NCBI GenBank assembly: GCA_947846985.1
Contig: CANTUZ010000002.1
Location: 154,933,889 to 154,997,888, forward strand
Reading direction: 5' to 3'
Origin: Fratercula arctica
Lineage: Eukaryota > Chordata > Aves > Charadriiformes > Alcidae
Length of the DNA: 64,000 nucleotides
In this document: positions 13,143 to 24,700 of the stretch, piece after piece
How positions within the stretch are numbered: the stretch's first letter is position 1
Layout: each line of letters starts with the position of its first letter
Program-made: the position numbers and the translations under genes
Notes under the pieces: generated by a model
Database searches by the model: none
What the model saw: the letters and a program-made list of their open reading frames with translations, nothing else
What the model was told of the DNA's origin: nothing

Positions 13143-13738
13143 CCATCCAAGAAGGTCAAGAGCATCCAGCCTTGTATCAGAAATAGTGTGGCCGGCAGCA
13201 CTAGGGAAGGGATTGTCCCCCTGTACTCAGCAGTGGTGAGGCCCCACCTCGAGTACTGTGTTCAGTTTTGGGCCTCTCACAAGAAAACAGACACTGAGTG
13301 TCCAGAGAAGGGCAATGAAGCTGGTGAGGGGTCTGGAGAACAAGTCTTATGAGGCGTGGCTGAGGGAGCTGGGGTTGTTCAGCCTGGAGAAGAGGAGGCT
13401 GAGGGGAGACCTTATCGCTCTCTACAACTACCTGAAAGGAGGGGGTAGCCAGGTGGGGGTCGGTTTCTTCTCCCCTGTAACAAGCGATAGGACAAGAGGA
13501 AAGGGCCTCAAGTTGCACCAGGGGAGGTTTAGATTGCGCATCAGGAATAATTTCTGCACCAAAAGGGTTGTCAAGCATTGGGAACAGACTGAGTCACCCT
13601 CCCTGGAGGTATTTCACAGACATGTAGATGTCGCACTTGGGGACATGGTTAAGTGGTGGTTTTGTCAGTGTTAGGTTAATGATTGGACTCTATGATCATA
13701 AAAGTCTTTTCCAATCTAAATGATCCTATGATTTCTAA
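13143..13738 (+). mobile_element. CR1 LINE 3' fragment
   Basis: It starts within ORF2 (GCATCCAGCCTTGTATC, AGCACTAGGGAAGGGATTG), runs through CCTCGAGTACTGTGTTCAG and GTTGTTCAGCCTGGAGAAG, and ends in the long CR1 tail GTGTTAGGTTAATGATTGG and GATCCTATGATT. A short deletion near 13,285 disrupts the frame; an open stretch at 13,258-13,674 is a remnant of ORF2. Confidence 0.93.
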
Positions 13739-14111
13739 TCACAGCAGCACGTTGAAGAGATGAGACAGTGCCAAAGCATTTCCATATGTATCAGATGAAT
13801 GCTTTTCCAGCCTTCACCAAAAGAAAAATGAAGGGTCTGGCATGAAGCTGTAGATGTAACTGAGACACGTAGACACACCTGAGCAGGGCAGCCACAGGAA
13901 GGCTGCAGGTGAGTGAGGCCCCAGGAGCTCCAGGACCGTTCACACACACAAGAAACCTCAGTAAATATGTTGATAACACACCAAATCCATGTAACTTGCT
14001 ACCAGCCTACCACACACTCAAGCATTTACAGGTGAAATAATTACAGCATTTTGAAAAATGTATTCTCCCCCTTGCCCAAGTCTTGTAGAGCATCCCCACA
14101 GTAACTAGATG
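13739..14111. other. Short gap between two CR1 pieces
   Basis: Nothing recognised. Confidence 0.6.
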
Positions 14112-14214
14112 ACTACCTGGTCGAGTGGGAGGTGTCCCTGCCCATGGCAGGGTGCTTAGAACTAGATGATCTTCAAGGTCCCTTCCAACCTAAACCATTC
14201 TATGATTCTATGAC
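14112..14214 (+). mobile_element. CR1 LINE, extreme 3' end only
   Basis: About 100 bp of CR1 3' UTR: CCCATGGCAGGGTGCTTAG, AACTAGATGATCTTCAAGG, then CCATTCTATGATTCTATGA. Strong 5' truncation is typical of CR1. Confidence 0.9.
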
Positions 14215-16523
14215 TTCATCTCTGCCCCATACAACTCCACAAACACACACTGCCACAAAAAGGGACCAGAGCACTGCTCTGATTCAAGAGATGGGGTCAG
14301 ATGATACCTGGCTAGATTTGCTGACCAGGCACCCTTCTATCACCACGGTAACAAAACAGAAGGATGAGAACAACCAGTATCAAAGTGGGGGGAAGCAAAG
14401 CGCTGCCCCAGATGCAGGGTACCCAGTTGGATGCAATCATCCAGTTTTTAAGTATCCCATGCGATAGCAATTCACTACAAAATTCATACGCGCATTGATA
14501 GCATGAACTTTATACCAGGATTGCTTTAGTCCTTGCTTCACTGCCCCCAGATGGAGAGCTGCTACTAGTGATCAGCCAGCAGAACTACACACTGGGAAAA
14601 GGAGAGGGTGGGGGGGGAAGAAACACAAACATCTTTGCTTAGGGCAGTAAAAAGACCAAAAGAAAGAGCAAGAGCAAAGAGCCTGGTAATTCAGGGCTAA
14701 TTCCCCATTTTGATAAAAGAAGTTGCTTCACAAAGGCATTTCTTAAAGCTTTGAGAAACAAGTAACCCCATCGCCGCAGCCAGGAAGGGCACCCTCAGGG
14801 CTGCCTCCTGCCTCAAGCAGGGCTTGTTAACACAGGTGTCTGCAGCACCCAGTGAACATCGCAGTGCTTCCACACAGACACCCTGCTGAAATGCCACAAC
14901 CAACTATAAACTCACCACAACTGCATAAACTACTCCTTAATTATTTACATCTATTTCAGAGGTGTAAACCTTTTCAGGAACAGAAAGACAACAGTAAGTT
15001 TAAAAAAAACTTAAGAAAAGGAGGATGAGCATCCCTCTAGTGAAGCAACAGCCTGAAGAGTCACGGCTGGAGAAGACACACTGGCCTTGGCTTTGCAAGC
15101 CAAGAGAAAGCAGCCAGAGGACGGTGCACCCAGAATGAGATGTTTGCCTGGGAACACTACAACTCCACCGGCAACAAGCCATTGCAGGATCTCCCTCTCC
15201 TCCAGATCTGCTCCGGCCATAGTGACACTACCAGGAAATAGGCAGCGTTTCTGGCAAAGTGGGACGTTGATGGGGTTTATAAGCAGAAGATGCAGGCAGG
15301 AAGGGATACTTTAAGAGAAACATTTCCACTACTTGTGTGCTTTGTATGTGAAATCTTAAGAACCAAATCTATCATATAAGCAGGCTGGTACTAAAGAAGG
15401 ACAAACCTCCAGGGTTTGTGGGGTGGCACACACTCTCAGCCATGCAGCAACTTCACTGCGTGTGAGTGGTGACGCATCACACAAGCCCCTGTGGACCCAT
15501 GTCCCCCAGAGACACATCTGTGCCCAGAATTCGAGGCCCATAAGAAAGCAACAATAGCAGTTACACTCAGAGACACAGCACCACGAGGAGAAGACCTTCC
15601 ACCTACAACAGCTACAGGGTGGTCACATCAGCTCACAGCAGAGGAAGGCTGGCTAATTTGAGCAGAGCATTTATTTAAACCATTGAGTGCCATCCATCCC
15701 AGTACCCCAAGATTCTAAGCTATCACTTATACTAGTGACATCTGAAATGAGCAATTCCCCCCCCCCCCAAACTTAGGTAAAAAGCTGTTTAGTAGCCAAT
15801 ACTTAGTGCGAGCCTGCCAGCTACTCCTCTGTCCGCTACCACAGACAACAGAAGAATTAAAACAGAGAAAGGGAGGAGATTCAAGAGAGTGTTTGCAAGA
15901 AACAAGCACCAAAGTTTGAGCAGTGAATACGCAGCGGTTCCAGTTCAAAAATGTGAACAGCTGATGCCTGATGCACTGGGAGGCCTGTCTTCCTCTCTTG
16001 GAAAGCTCACGAGTAGGGAAGCTCGGGGAGTTGCGGGGCAGCCAACTCAAAGGCACATCAGCTGCACACACAGAGCAACTGCAAAACATAAATGCCAGAG
16101 GGGAAAAAAAAAAAAAAAAAAAAAAAGGAAAGCTCCAATTATTCTCAGACCACAAGAACAACAATGTTTAAAAGCAAAGCTATTGGCAGGGCAGCAGAAA
16201 GGAAGAGCTGTCCTGAACAGACAACTGAAAAATTCTGTGTTGTTTTAGCCAGTAGCCATTGAGGCAGACAAAAGAGATCTACTATATGGCTAGTTCCTCC
16301 CTCCACACTGGCACCCAGGCTGGATTTACTCTTTCAGGTGTTTTCTAATGAGATCAGAAATAAAAACTGTCAAATACCCAAGTTGTGCTTAAAACCTATT
16401 CTCAGTAAATTAGATTTCCTTTAGAACGCTTTACTTGCAAAAAATAACACTGGACAGGAGTATGATTTGCCCTTCCTGTGATTATTAGTTGATAACTGTA
16501 TTCACTGTAACAAGTCTAAGACC
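14215..16523. other. Intergenic sequence, no gene recognised
   Basis: It holds a 12-bp C run at 15,757-15,768 and a 23-bp A run at 16,104-16,126. No repeats or coding signs besides. Confidence 0.65.
16104..16126 (+). repeat. Poly(A) run, 23 bp
   Basis: Uninterrupted A between GGGG and GGAAAG. Confidence 0.95.
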
Positions 16524-16772
16524 ATAGAATCATTTAGGTTGGAAAAGACCCTTGGGGTCATCGAGTCCAACCATCAACCCCACTCTACAAAGTTCTCCCC
16601 TACACCATATCCCCTAACACCACATCTAAACCACTCTTAAACACATTCAGGGATGGTGACTCCACCACCTCCCTGGGCAGCCTATTCCAGTGTCTGACCA
16701 CTCTTTCTGAGAAGAATTTTTTCCTAATGTCCAGCCTAAACCTATCCTAGCCTTATTTTTGTCTGCAGGGGT
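16524..16772 (-). mobile_element. CR1 LINE 3' fragment
   Basis: In minus orientation it reads CR1 ORF2 end (CACTGGAATAGGCTGCCC, AGGGAGGTGGTGGAGTC) and the 3' UTR finishing as CCTAAATGATTCTATGG. It is degenerate, with stops. Confidence 0.92.
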
Positions 16773-17877
16773 AATGAACTCATGGGGACAGTTACCCTTT
16801 CAGGTACATGCAGAACACTTGGCTGCATACAGTTTGTAACATTCACACAATTCTGGGAAATATTGTTTTTCTTAGAAAATACAAAGAAAATAATAATCAA
16901 GTTTTGTCCTTTCTCAGCTGGATTCTACTGTGATGCTGCCAAAAGGACTGGGGAGCAGCATCATGTCAAAGTAAGAGCGTTGTACTCCCGTAGCCAGCAT
17001 AGCGCACGGTTTGCTTGCTCTGTAGCAGGGACCTCTGCTGAGCATCTTTGGCAAGAAAGAAAAAAAAAAAAAATAAATAAATGTACTACCCAGCCTACAG
17101 GTACCAGCAATGCAAACTTCTGCCTCCTTCAAACTCTTCCTCGAGTGTCATGATTTAAAATTTTGCAGATCCCTTATTTCCAAAAAAGAAAAAAAAAACA
17201 CAAACAAAAATTAAAAAGAAGAATCTTTCCCGATGGCGCAGAAGGGTTCTTTTCCAGAACATTGACAACTCATTTTAAGCACAATCACAACAGCACCACA
17301 CATGAAGTGCACTAATGTTTGTTTGTCTGTCGATGCAAAACATGCCATTTCCCAGAGATCATCTGTCTAGTAATTCTCAGTTCCTGTTTTCCCCTTCAAT
17401 TCTTCCCCTCCCAAAAAAAAGGCGCTTTTCTTCACCAGGATACCAAAGCTTAACACTTGTTGCAATAAAACACTAGCCAAGCAGGAAACATTCTTTAGTA
17501 CACTAAGATTATTCAGATTTTACACGCAGTTCAAAATATCTAAATCCACAAGAGTATAGACCAGTACAGAGAGAGGGGGAAGTTAGTCTCCAAACCATTG
17601 GTACGGAAAGAGCCAAACCAGCAGCCTAATCTGGAGCATCATTTCTGACGACTGTTCTGAGATTTCAACATCGATAGCCAAGATGCAGGTTCTTCAGCAA
17701 CGTCCACGGGGAGCTACATGGACTGGACAAAAGTTCGTCCCCTCAAATCCTGTATAAGTGACATTTCTGGGGACAGGGAAGCAGCACAGAGCGGAGGGCA
17801 AGAACCCTGAAACACGCCAGGCTTAAATCAGTGGATTAGACTAGCGGTTACTGGTAATGAAACAGCAGAGTTTTCAC
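16773..17877. other. Sequence between a CR1 copy and the CYRIB 3' end
   Basis: Unique AT-rich sequence. The part from about 17,280 may still belong to a longer CYRIB 3' UTR; no AATAAA in gene orientation was seen near its left end. Confidence 0.5.
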
Positions 17878-17894
17878 TATATAAAATTTATAAA

Positions 17895-17900
17895 TTTATT
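17895..17900 (-). promoter_or_regulatory. Candidate poly(A) signal AATAAA for CYRIB
   Basis: TTTATT on the plus strand reads AATAAA in the gene's direction, followed by a T/G-bearing stretch (GTGAAAACTCTGCTGTTT) suitable as a downstream element. It lies about 800 nt after the stop. Confidence 0.5.
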
Positions 17901-17984
17901 TTTTTGTAAAAATCCAAAGAGCACGAAGACATCTCACTCAAAATACTGGTAAATCAAACCACACTTAGAAAAATGAAAGCCGAT

Positions 17985-17990
17985 TTTATT
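17985..17990 (-). promoter_or_regulatory. Second candidate poly(A) signal AATAAA
   Basis: A further AATAAA in gene orientation lies 90 nt before the one at 17895. Either or both may be used; sequence alone does not decide. Confidence 0.35.
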
Positions 17991-18700
17991 ATCTTATCCA
18001 CAGCCAATCATTTGACATGAACATGCATACGTAATTTTGCTACGCACACACCACAGTTTAACGTTAGTTATTAAAGGTTAAACATACAACATACATCCTT
18101 ACAAAAAAGAGTCAAAATGCAAACGTAACTTTTAAACAAAACAGTTTTTACTCATTTAAAAAAACCTTTGTGTTGGGTACCATTTTGTACAAACACAGTT
18201 AATTTAAACAAATCTGCTTTTAGTTTCCTCATGGTTGCACATGAAAATAAGCTGCAATAGAAAATGAAGTCATCAAGGGATTTTTAAATAGCAGAAGTAG
18301 GCAGTCTTGCCATGCAGAAGAAGCAATATTAAATATTAGTTTTTCAAAAAAAGAAAAAACCACAAGTTTAAAAATATTTAGTTCAAGTCACAAATCTTTC
18401 CCCAGTACAGAGAAATCCAAATGCAACGCATAATTAGCTGCCACTTAAGATGGCTATTCTGAAAAGTAGAAATACTTTCCAGAATTGATAATTTTCATCG
18501 ATTTGGCACAGAAAAGAAGTCTGAGCTTACTTAAGAACAAGAAAATGATTAAAAAAAACAGGGTAAACAGGAAGAGAGAAAATAAAAAGCAAGAATGAAC
18601 GAGATAGTAGTTGCAATCACTAAAAAAAAAAAATAATCTGTGCATCTCAGTCATTGCAGAATACTGTCTGTCTACAGCAGGTGTGAATTCCAGGTAATTG

Positions 18701-18764
18701 TTATTGCAACATGGATTTAATTTGCTTGGAGGTAGTCTCATCATTCAAATGCTTTGTTGTGTAC
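18701..18764 (-). CDS. CYRIB: CYRIB last coding exon, residues 304-324 and stop
   Basis: Acceptor TGTGTTTAG is followed by G, completing Arg304, then [20 protein letters not shown] and TAA at 18703-18701. The exon continues as the 3' untranslated region. The C-terminal KQIKSMLQ separates CYRIB from CYRIA. Confidence 0.97.
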
Positions 18765-21700
18765 CTAAACACAGAAATAAAAATCAAGTTGAGAAGAGCA
18801 TAGAGGCTATTTTATATTTTACTTCGGCTTGGTAAATACGTAATTTCTTTGTTTATGGCTCAACCTGACCATACCAGAGCTAAACCCTCAGCCACTGATC
18901 ATCACCCACTCCAGTTACCAAGTCAGACATCCTGATCAGCAAATGCTACTGTCAATCAGAGCTATAACCCAACAGCCTTGAACCAAAGGGCATTAAAAAT
19001 AAGCCTCAGCTGGATGCTGGCTTTCGTGCTCACAGGCTATTTCACCATAAACTCATGTTGTGATAGGTAATCACTCACATGGGATAGGTAATTATCACTA
19101 ATTCTGAGATCTCTGTCCATAGGAAACATCTTCAAATGAAACACAGCTTCAGAAACCTTTCTCCAGAACTTCCAGTGACCAAACCTTTCTAAGATCCCCC
19201 AAATGAGACTGGATTTAATTGCTTTTCAACCTAATTTCCTGTTTAGCTAAGTAACAGTGCTGCTAAAACTAAAGAGTACGTGCATGTGTTTATTGACACC
19301 CCCCCTTCAAAATTCTCTAGAACATTAGCACATTTTTAAATCACTACAAAAAAACTCAGTCATCGCTTATTTTAAAAGAAAATACTGTATATCCTCAGTG
19401 CTGGCTTCTTTGTATGATTCATTTGCCTCAATCTTCCTTCCCTGACTAATCTAGAAGTAAGGAAAAACTTACTCTATAATTTAAATTTAAGATGTTAAAT
19501 TAGCACTTCCACTGTTATCCACAACCACAGTGATATTTTAGTTGTTCACTTGAAGAATATATGACTTTTTGTTTTGGAAATTAATATCAATATAGATTTC
19601 AACACATTTTGATAATTTATACTCTCCACAAACAAGAGGCATAAGGTTTTCTAAAATCCTGAAAAGTTATTGCACTTGGTATTCTTCCCATGTGAAAAAG
19701 CTGAACGTGATTACAATATTTTATGAAATTCAAATTATAAACAGCTGATCTTCCTCCAAAATCCATACCACCTTCCATTTGCTTTTAAGACATTATCTAT
19801 CTCTTGAGAAAACATAACTTCTAACACTCCTTTGGAATCAAAGACTTAAGATTTTGACTTAATTTCTCATGACATCAATTTCCCATGACATCACCTTGAA
19901 TTTGCTTTCACTGTGCACGCACATGGCAGCTCACCTCTGCATCGCTTCCTAACAATTCCAAAAGTGATAGTAAAATATTTAAATATCCTACCCAATCGAG
20001 TAATTGAACGTATGAAACCAGGACTGTTAAAGTATGCAAGCATGAAAAGGGCTGGTGTGCTGGAAGGTCACAGCACAACAGCACAGACTGAATTTACACA
20101 CGACTAACCACAAAATAATGCACAACAAAGTGAGAACCTGAACTACGTTTTCCACGTACTTCACTAAGTGTCAGCCACAATGGGGAAAAATGGGGCACCA
20201 GTAAAGATCAATGTTCATTTGAAGCTGCCATCACAATAAATTAGTCAGAAAATAAGTGCTAATATAGCATTTTCCCTCAGGAAGCTTTTGTTTTTCCTGA
20301 TCACCATCTCAAAGGCTGATCACATACAGGAGGTCAGAGATGAACAACAAAGTGATTTAGGCATGAAAATACTCGCATGAAGTCTCAAATTAAGCCCAGA
20401 TTTATTTTTTTTTTTCCCTTTAGCCAATAATCTGAAAAAAACTTTGCAAGTGAAACCACTCATAATACCACATTAGTTCACTTCTTCCCACATCTTAACG
20501 CAAAAAAGAGGGCAAATGAAGTTAAAGTAGTTTCATTACAGATAAGAAAAACAATGTCCAACTGCAACACTTTCAGGCAAGACAAACTAAAACTTCCACA
20601 TTTCAAAGTGAGTGTATGAATAACAAAACACAGCTACAGTTAATTGTTACCAAAGTAATATAATACTTTTTCATGTAAGGACAAGAATGAAGCCTCCATC
20701 TGCCTATCACGTTTTGTCACTTCTTGACACTCCTCTGATGCTGGACACCCACATGAAGAATGTGTTCCTGACTACAGATACAGCTTTATGACCCAAATTA
20801 GCAGGTTTTAGGTTTGTGTACAGAATTATTAATTTTTCTTTACTTCTCCAATTAATGTGGCAACACCTTGTCGTGTCTATTCTACAGCAAAAACACTGAG
20901 GCTCTTGCCTTAAGTACCTCCCTGTAAATACTTTGTGAAAGAGGAACAATTTCTAGTTACATACCAAAAAAACCCTGTCTTACCTGTCTGAAACTATCTG
21001 TGCAACAAACAAAAAAAATCACATGAAACTACTCTTATGTTCTACTATTAATAAATAAAATCACCAAGCCATGGTCAAACCACAGACAACTGGGGATATG
21101 GCCAACGCAAACTAATCCAGCCACTTCTTTGGTAAGCTGGCACAAGCCAGTGCAGATACTGCAGCTGCTCGTGGGTAATTCAGTTAGATGTGATCACAGT
21201 TAACTTCTGGTTAGCTTTTACCATGTATTATACTTTGTCATGAAATTTAACCTCAGGTACAATGTCTACTGTGTCACGCAGAAGGGTTAAGACCCATTCT
21301 TAGCCTGCATGCAGTTAAGTATGCAGAAAATTATCTTCAAATGAAGAACTGCAAGTTTCCAACCCAGCCTTTGAAACACAGCAGCTTCTTCCTGCATCCC
21401 CCTCTCAAAACACACTGGAAAAGCAGCCTGCAATAGCCACATTCACCTTTCACCTGCACCACTAACTGAATGTCCTGCTGCTGAAGGAAATGCCTTGGAC
21501 AATTTATGAAAAGTCACATAAAAGTATTTCAAATAAAAGAATAAGAGTACCTGAGAGCATTTAGAAGGCCTTCTACACTGTTAGGAGGCTGGTCTTTAAG
21601 AACTTTGATGCATCCTTTCATCTAGGAGTTAAAAAAAAAAATACAGCGTTTTTTCATGCTAATACCTTCTAAGTTTACAAAAGTGTTTTATACTCTACCA

Positions 21701-24700
21701 GAGAAAGAAAAAAAAAATGAGTATTTAAAAACTACAGCAGTGTAAACACATTTTCTTGATATTAGAAAGGAATTAAGCTTTCAGTATTACATTTTCCTAT
21801 GACAGAATGGCTTAGCTACTTAATAATCTGCATGACTTTAGACAATGCAACTTTGATATCAAGATCTACCGGCCTTAAAAGTAAAATGAACTGTAAACAA
21901 AAAAAATAATCTTTGTTTATCATAAATCCATTAAGAATTATTACATTCAGCCACTGAAATAATGACAACCTCTGTAGTTAATACAATGGGATAACAGTCC
22001 ATTTGAAACCACCACGAAGCAGCACGGAGTAACAGCACGTATTCCATAGACTTACTACCAAATAACAGCAGAGAGTTGAAGACCGGACGATGATCAACCC
22101 AGAACCTAGCTCTTTACCAGATGGTGAGGAACAAGCTAGACGCCATTGTTATCTCCAGTCATTCTGATTTGGATCTTTCAACACAACGACTATTCACAAG
22201 TATTTCAAGACACCATCTGAATTCCATCAAGACAGATTTTTCATGACCTAACAATGACCATTTATGTTTCTGAAGGCTTAGTTTGTATTTCTCACTACTT
22301 ATGTATATGGTTTGCTAACATTTACCACTACCCATTTAGCATCAATGGAAAGTGTACATCTGCTACTAGAACCCGGAGGACAGAAAAGGAGTCTACGCAC
22401 AATATAAATGCTCCAAAGATTATTTAGTAACAATAAACTTACATCAATTTTTGAAGTTTTGGCAAAAGCGCCCACCGGATGCACATGGTCATAGAGTATG
22501 ATGACACCCACCATTACCCTCAGACAGAATGATACTGTTTCCTCATTTGTAAACCTGCTTCTATATTCACTGTAATTTAAAAACACAGATTATTATATAA
22601 TCAAACACAAGATGACTAGTAATGCCCGAAATAAGATTAAAGAGAAAAATCCTACTATAAACCCTCAGAGAAAAAACCAAAACAAAAACCCAAAAATTCC
22701 GCCAACCCCATGGACTTTTGAGACTTTTCTTTTTCCTTTCAATAACCTGCACGTAAGTCAGGCCACTGGTTAGAAAGAGTTATCTGGAGACTAACAAAGA
22801 TTCTGAAATCTAAAATAGCGCCCTGCTCCTGTAACTTTTCAAGTATTTGATTTTTTTTCTAGAAAAAAATATTAAAACAATACATACTAACTTTGCTTTC
22901 AATGCTTCCTAGCCTTTTCCCTGCCATCCTCCAATACACACGCAAACCAAGCTTCTGACTCGGGAAAAAACCAAAAAGGCAAGAAAAACCCCAAGCTTAA
23001 TGAAAAATGCTTAACTACCTTCCTGCATGGGACAGATCATCCCTAAGTAGGGTAAGAATATAAGTGTTTGGAGCTCTCAATGTGCCACAAAACAAATGCA
23101 CTGCGGTATTCGGGCAGAAACTTAGTTAAATAAGACGTACCTCATGCCTGAGTAATTTTACAAATGCGAAATTATTTAGATCCCAGAAGAAACAGATAAA
23201 ACCCCCACAGTTTCGTTTGACTTTTTGTTCATGCTCCCAGCGCCTCTCAAATTTGCAGCAGACAATAGACTGCCTTCATGCCTAAAAGTCATCTCAATTC
23301 CCCAGACAGGGGCGCTGGAATTTTGTTACAGCCATTGGCCAAGCCAACTTGCAAGGAGGTACCATCCAACACATGGCCCATAACCCCTCTTTCAGGAGGC
23401 CCTAGGCAATCATGCTCAAATAGTGTATTTTCCTGAATTATGTATGAGAAAACCATTTATAAAGAGTGCCAAGAGGTTGTCTAGCTTTCATAGCCATTCT
23501 ATTTTTAAATATTAATATGTTCAGAACAGTAGACCACATGATTTGCATGGCCAGCAAAATGAGACAAGTTAGTTTCGTGTCAAGGTAACCAGTTAATTTG
23601 GTAAAAAGAAAACACCATAGCTCCTAATTACCCCATTATATTTCTTTCACCTTACGCATCACAAGTCATGTCTTAAAGAGGGAGATGATTCAATACACAA
23701 TACAGACACTGTTTATACTCACGGGGTTTCCAGCATGACCCTGCACACACTAGCCATGGTGCTTAAGCAATCTGTAGTATTCTCTATCGGTAAATTTTTA
23801 TTCTGCAGAAGAAGATAAACAGTTTCCAATTCAATTATTGTGAAATATTATACTACAAAAGCTAAATCGAATCAGTGATCTGCCGGCATGGCAATGCGGA
23901 GGAATTAAACACACCAACACAACTATGGCAACTGGGTTACCTCACACTGGATTTTAAAATGTCACAATAAAGATCGGCGACTTACAGAGCAAAGTTTACC
24001 ATATGAGCTTTGCTAACTTTTTTGTAGTTAAAGAAATACACCATTAACACTTTCGACTTTTGGAAGTTTTAAAGGTATCATCTGACCTGCTCTTTAAAGA
24101 CAGAACTTTCTGCAGCCAAATACATGCATCTGCTGCAATAGTAAGACTTAAAATTGTAGCAGACAAACAAACATCTCAAAGGAATGTAAAAAAAGAAGCA
24201 ATTTTTCTCAAGGCATTTCAAGTGTAAAGCAGAAGTTCGGAAAAAATATTAAAAGACAAATGTCTCTTTGTATTGATCATGTAATGTGCAATTATTTTGA
24301 TTATAAAATAGTGTGCATTCTTTGCATGTAAGACAGAAATCATCATGGTTATCAGAAGTCAAGCACAATATTTATAGTGACTAATATTTATTTAGGTAGT
24401 GATGGATAAATAGGGATATGTCTAAATGGTGGAATACTTTTCCAGTTCAGGTTCCTCCCCTCTTCTGCAATAACCTAACTATACTTGACTTCACACAGCA
24501 GAACAAAAGCATCTTGGAAAGGAGAAAAGGAAGCTACAAATTTCAGTTCCCTTCCCTATTTCAAGCACAGAGAATGAATCCATTTCCCTTTCAATTTTCT
24601 GAAGTTTCTGCTCTAAACCACCACCGAAATGCACCACCTCTCCCACTTCCCTCCTTGGGGAAAGCTATCACTACCAGTGTTGTAATGCTATCCATTAACT

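Larger units (their letters stand above)
17878..18700 (-). other. CYRIB: CYRIB 3' untranslated region (proximal end)
   Basis: AT-rich, repeat-free sequence follows the stop codon and ends just beyond an AATAAA at 17900-17895. The left limit is inferred. Unique sequence continues to about 17,280 and a longer UTR using later, weaker signals is possible. The 96-codon minus-strand open frame covering 18,454-18,744 is UTR and part of the last exon in the wrong frame. Confidence 0.65.

Noticed and set aside
13258..13674. 138-codon frame that looks protein-like
   Set aside because: It is a remnant of CR1 ORF2 and not a host gene.
18454..18744. 96-codon Phe/Leu-rich minus-strand frame
   Set aside because: It overlaps the last CYRIB exon in the wrong frame and continues in the AT-rich 3' UTR.
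22299..22442. Extension of the exon 9 frame past residue 280
   Set aside because: A consensus GTAAGT donor at 22442 and clean joining to MKGCIKV show that this is intron.
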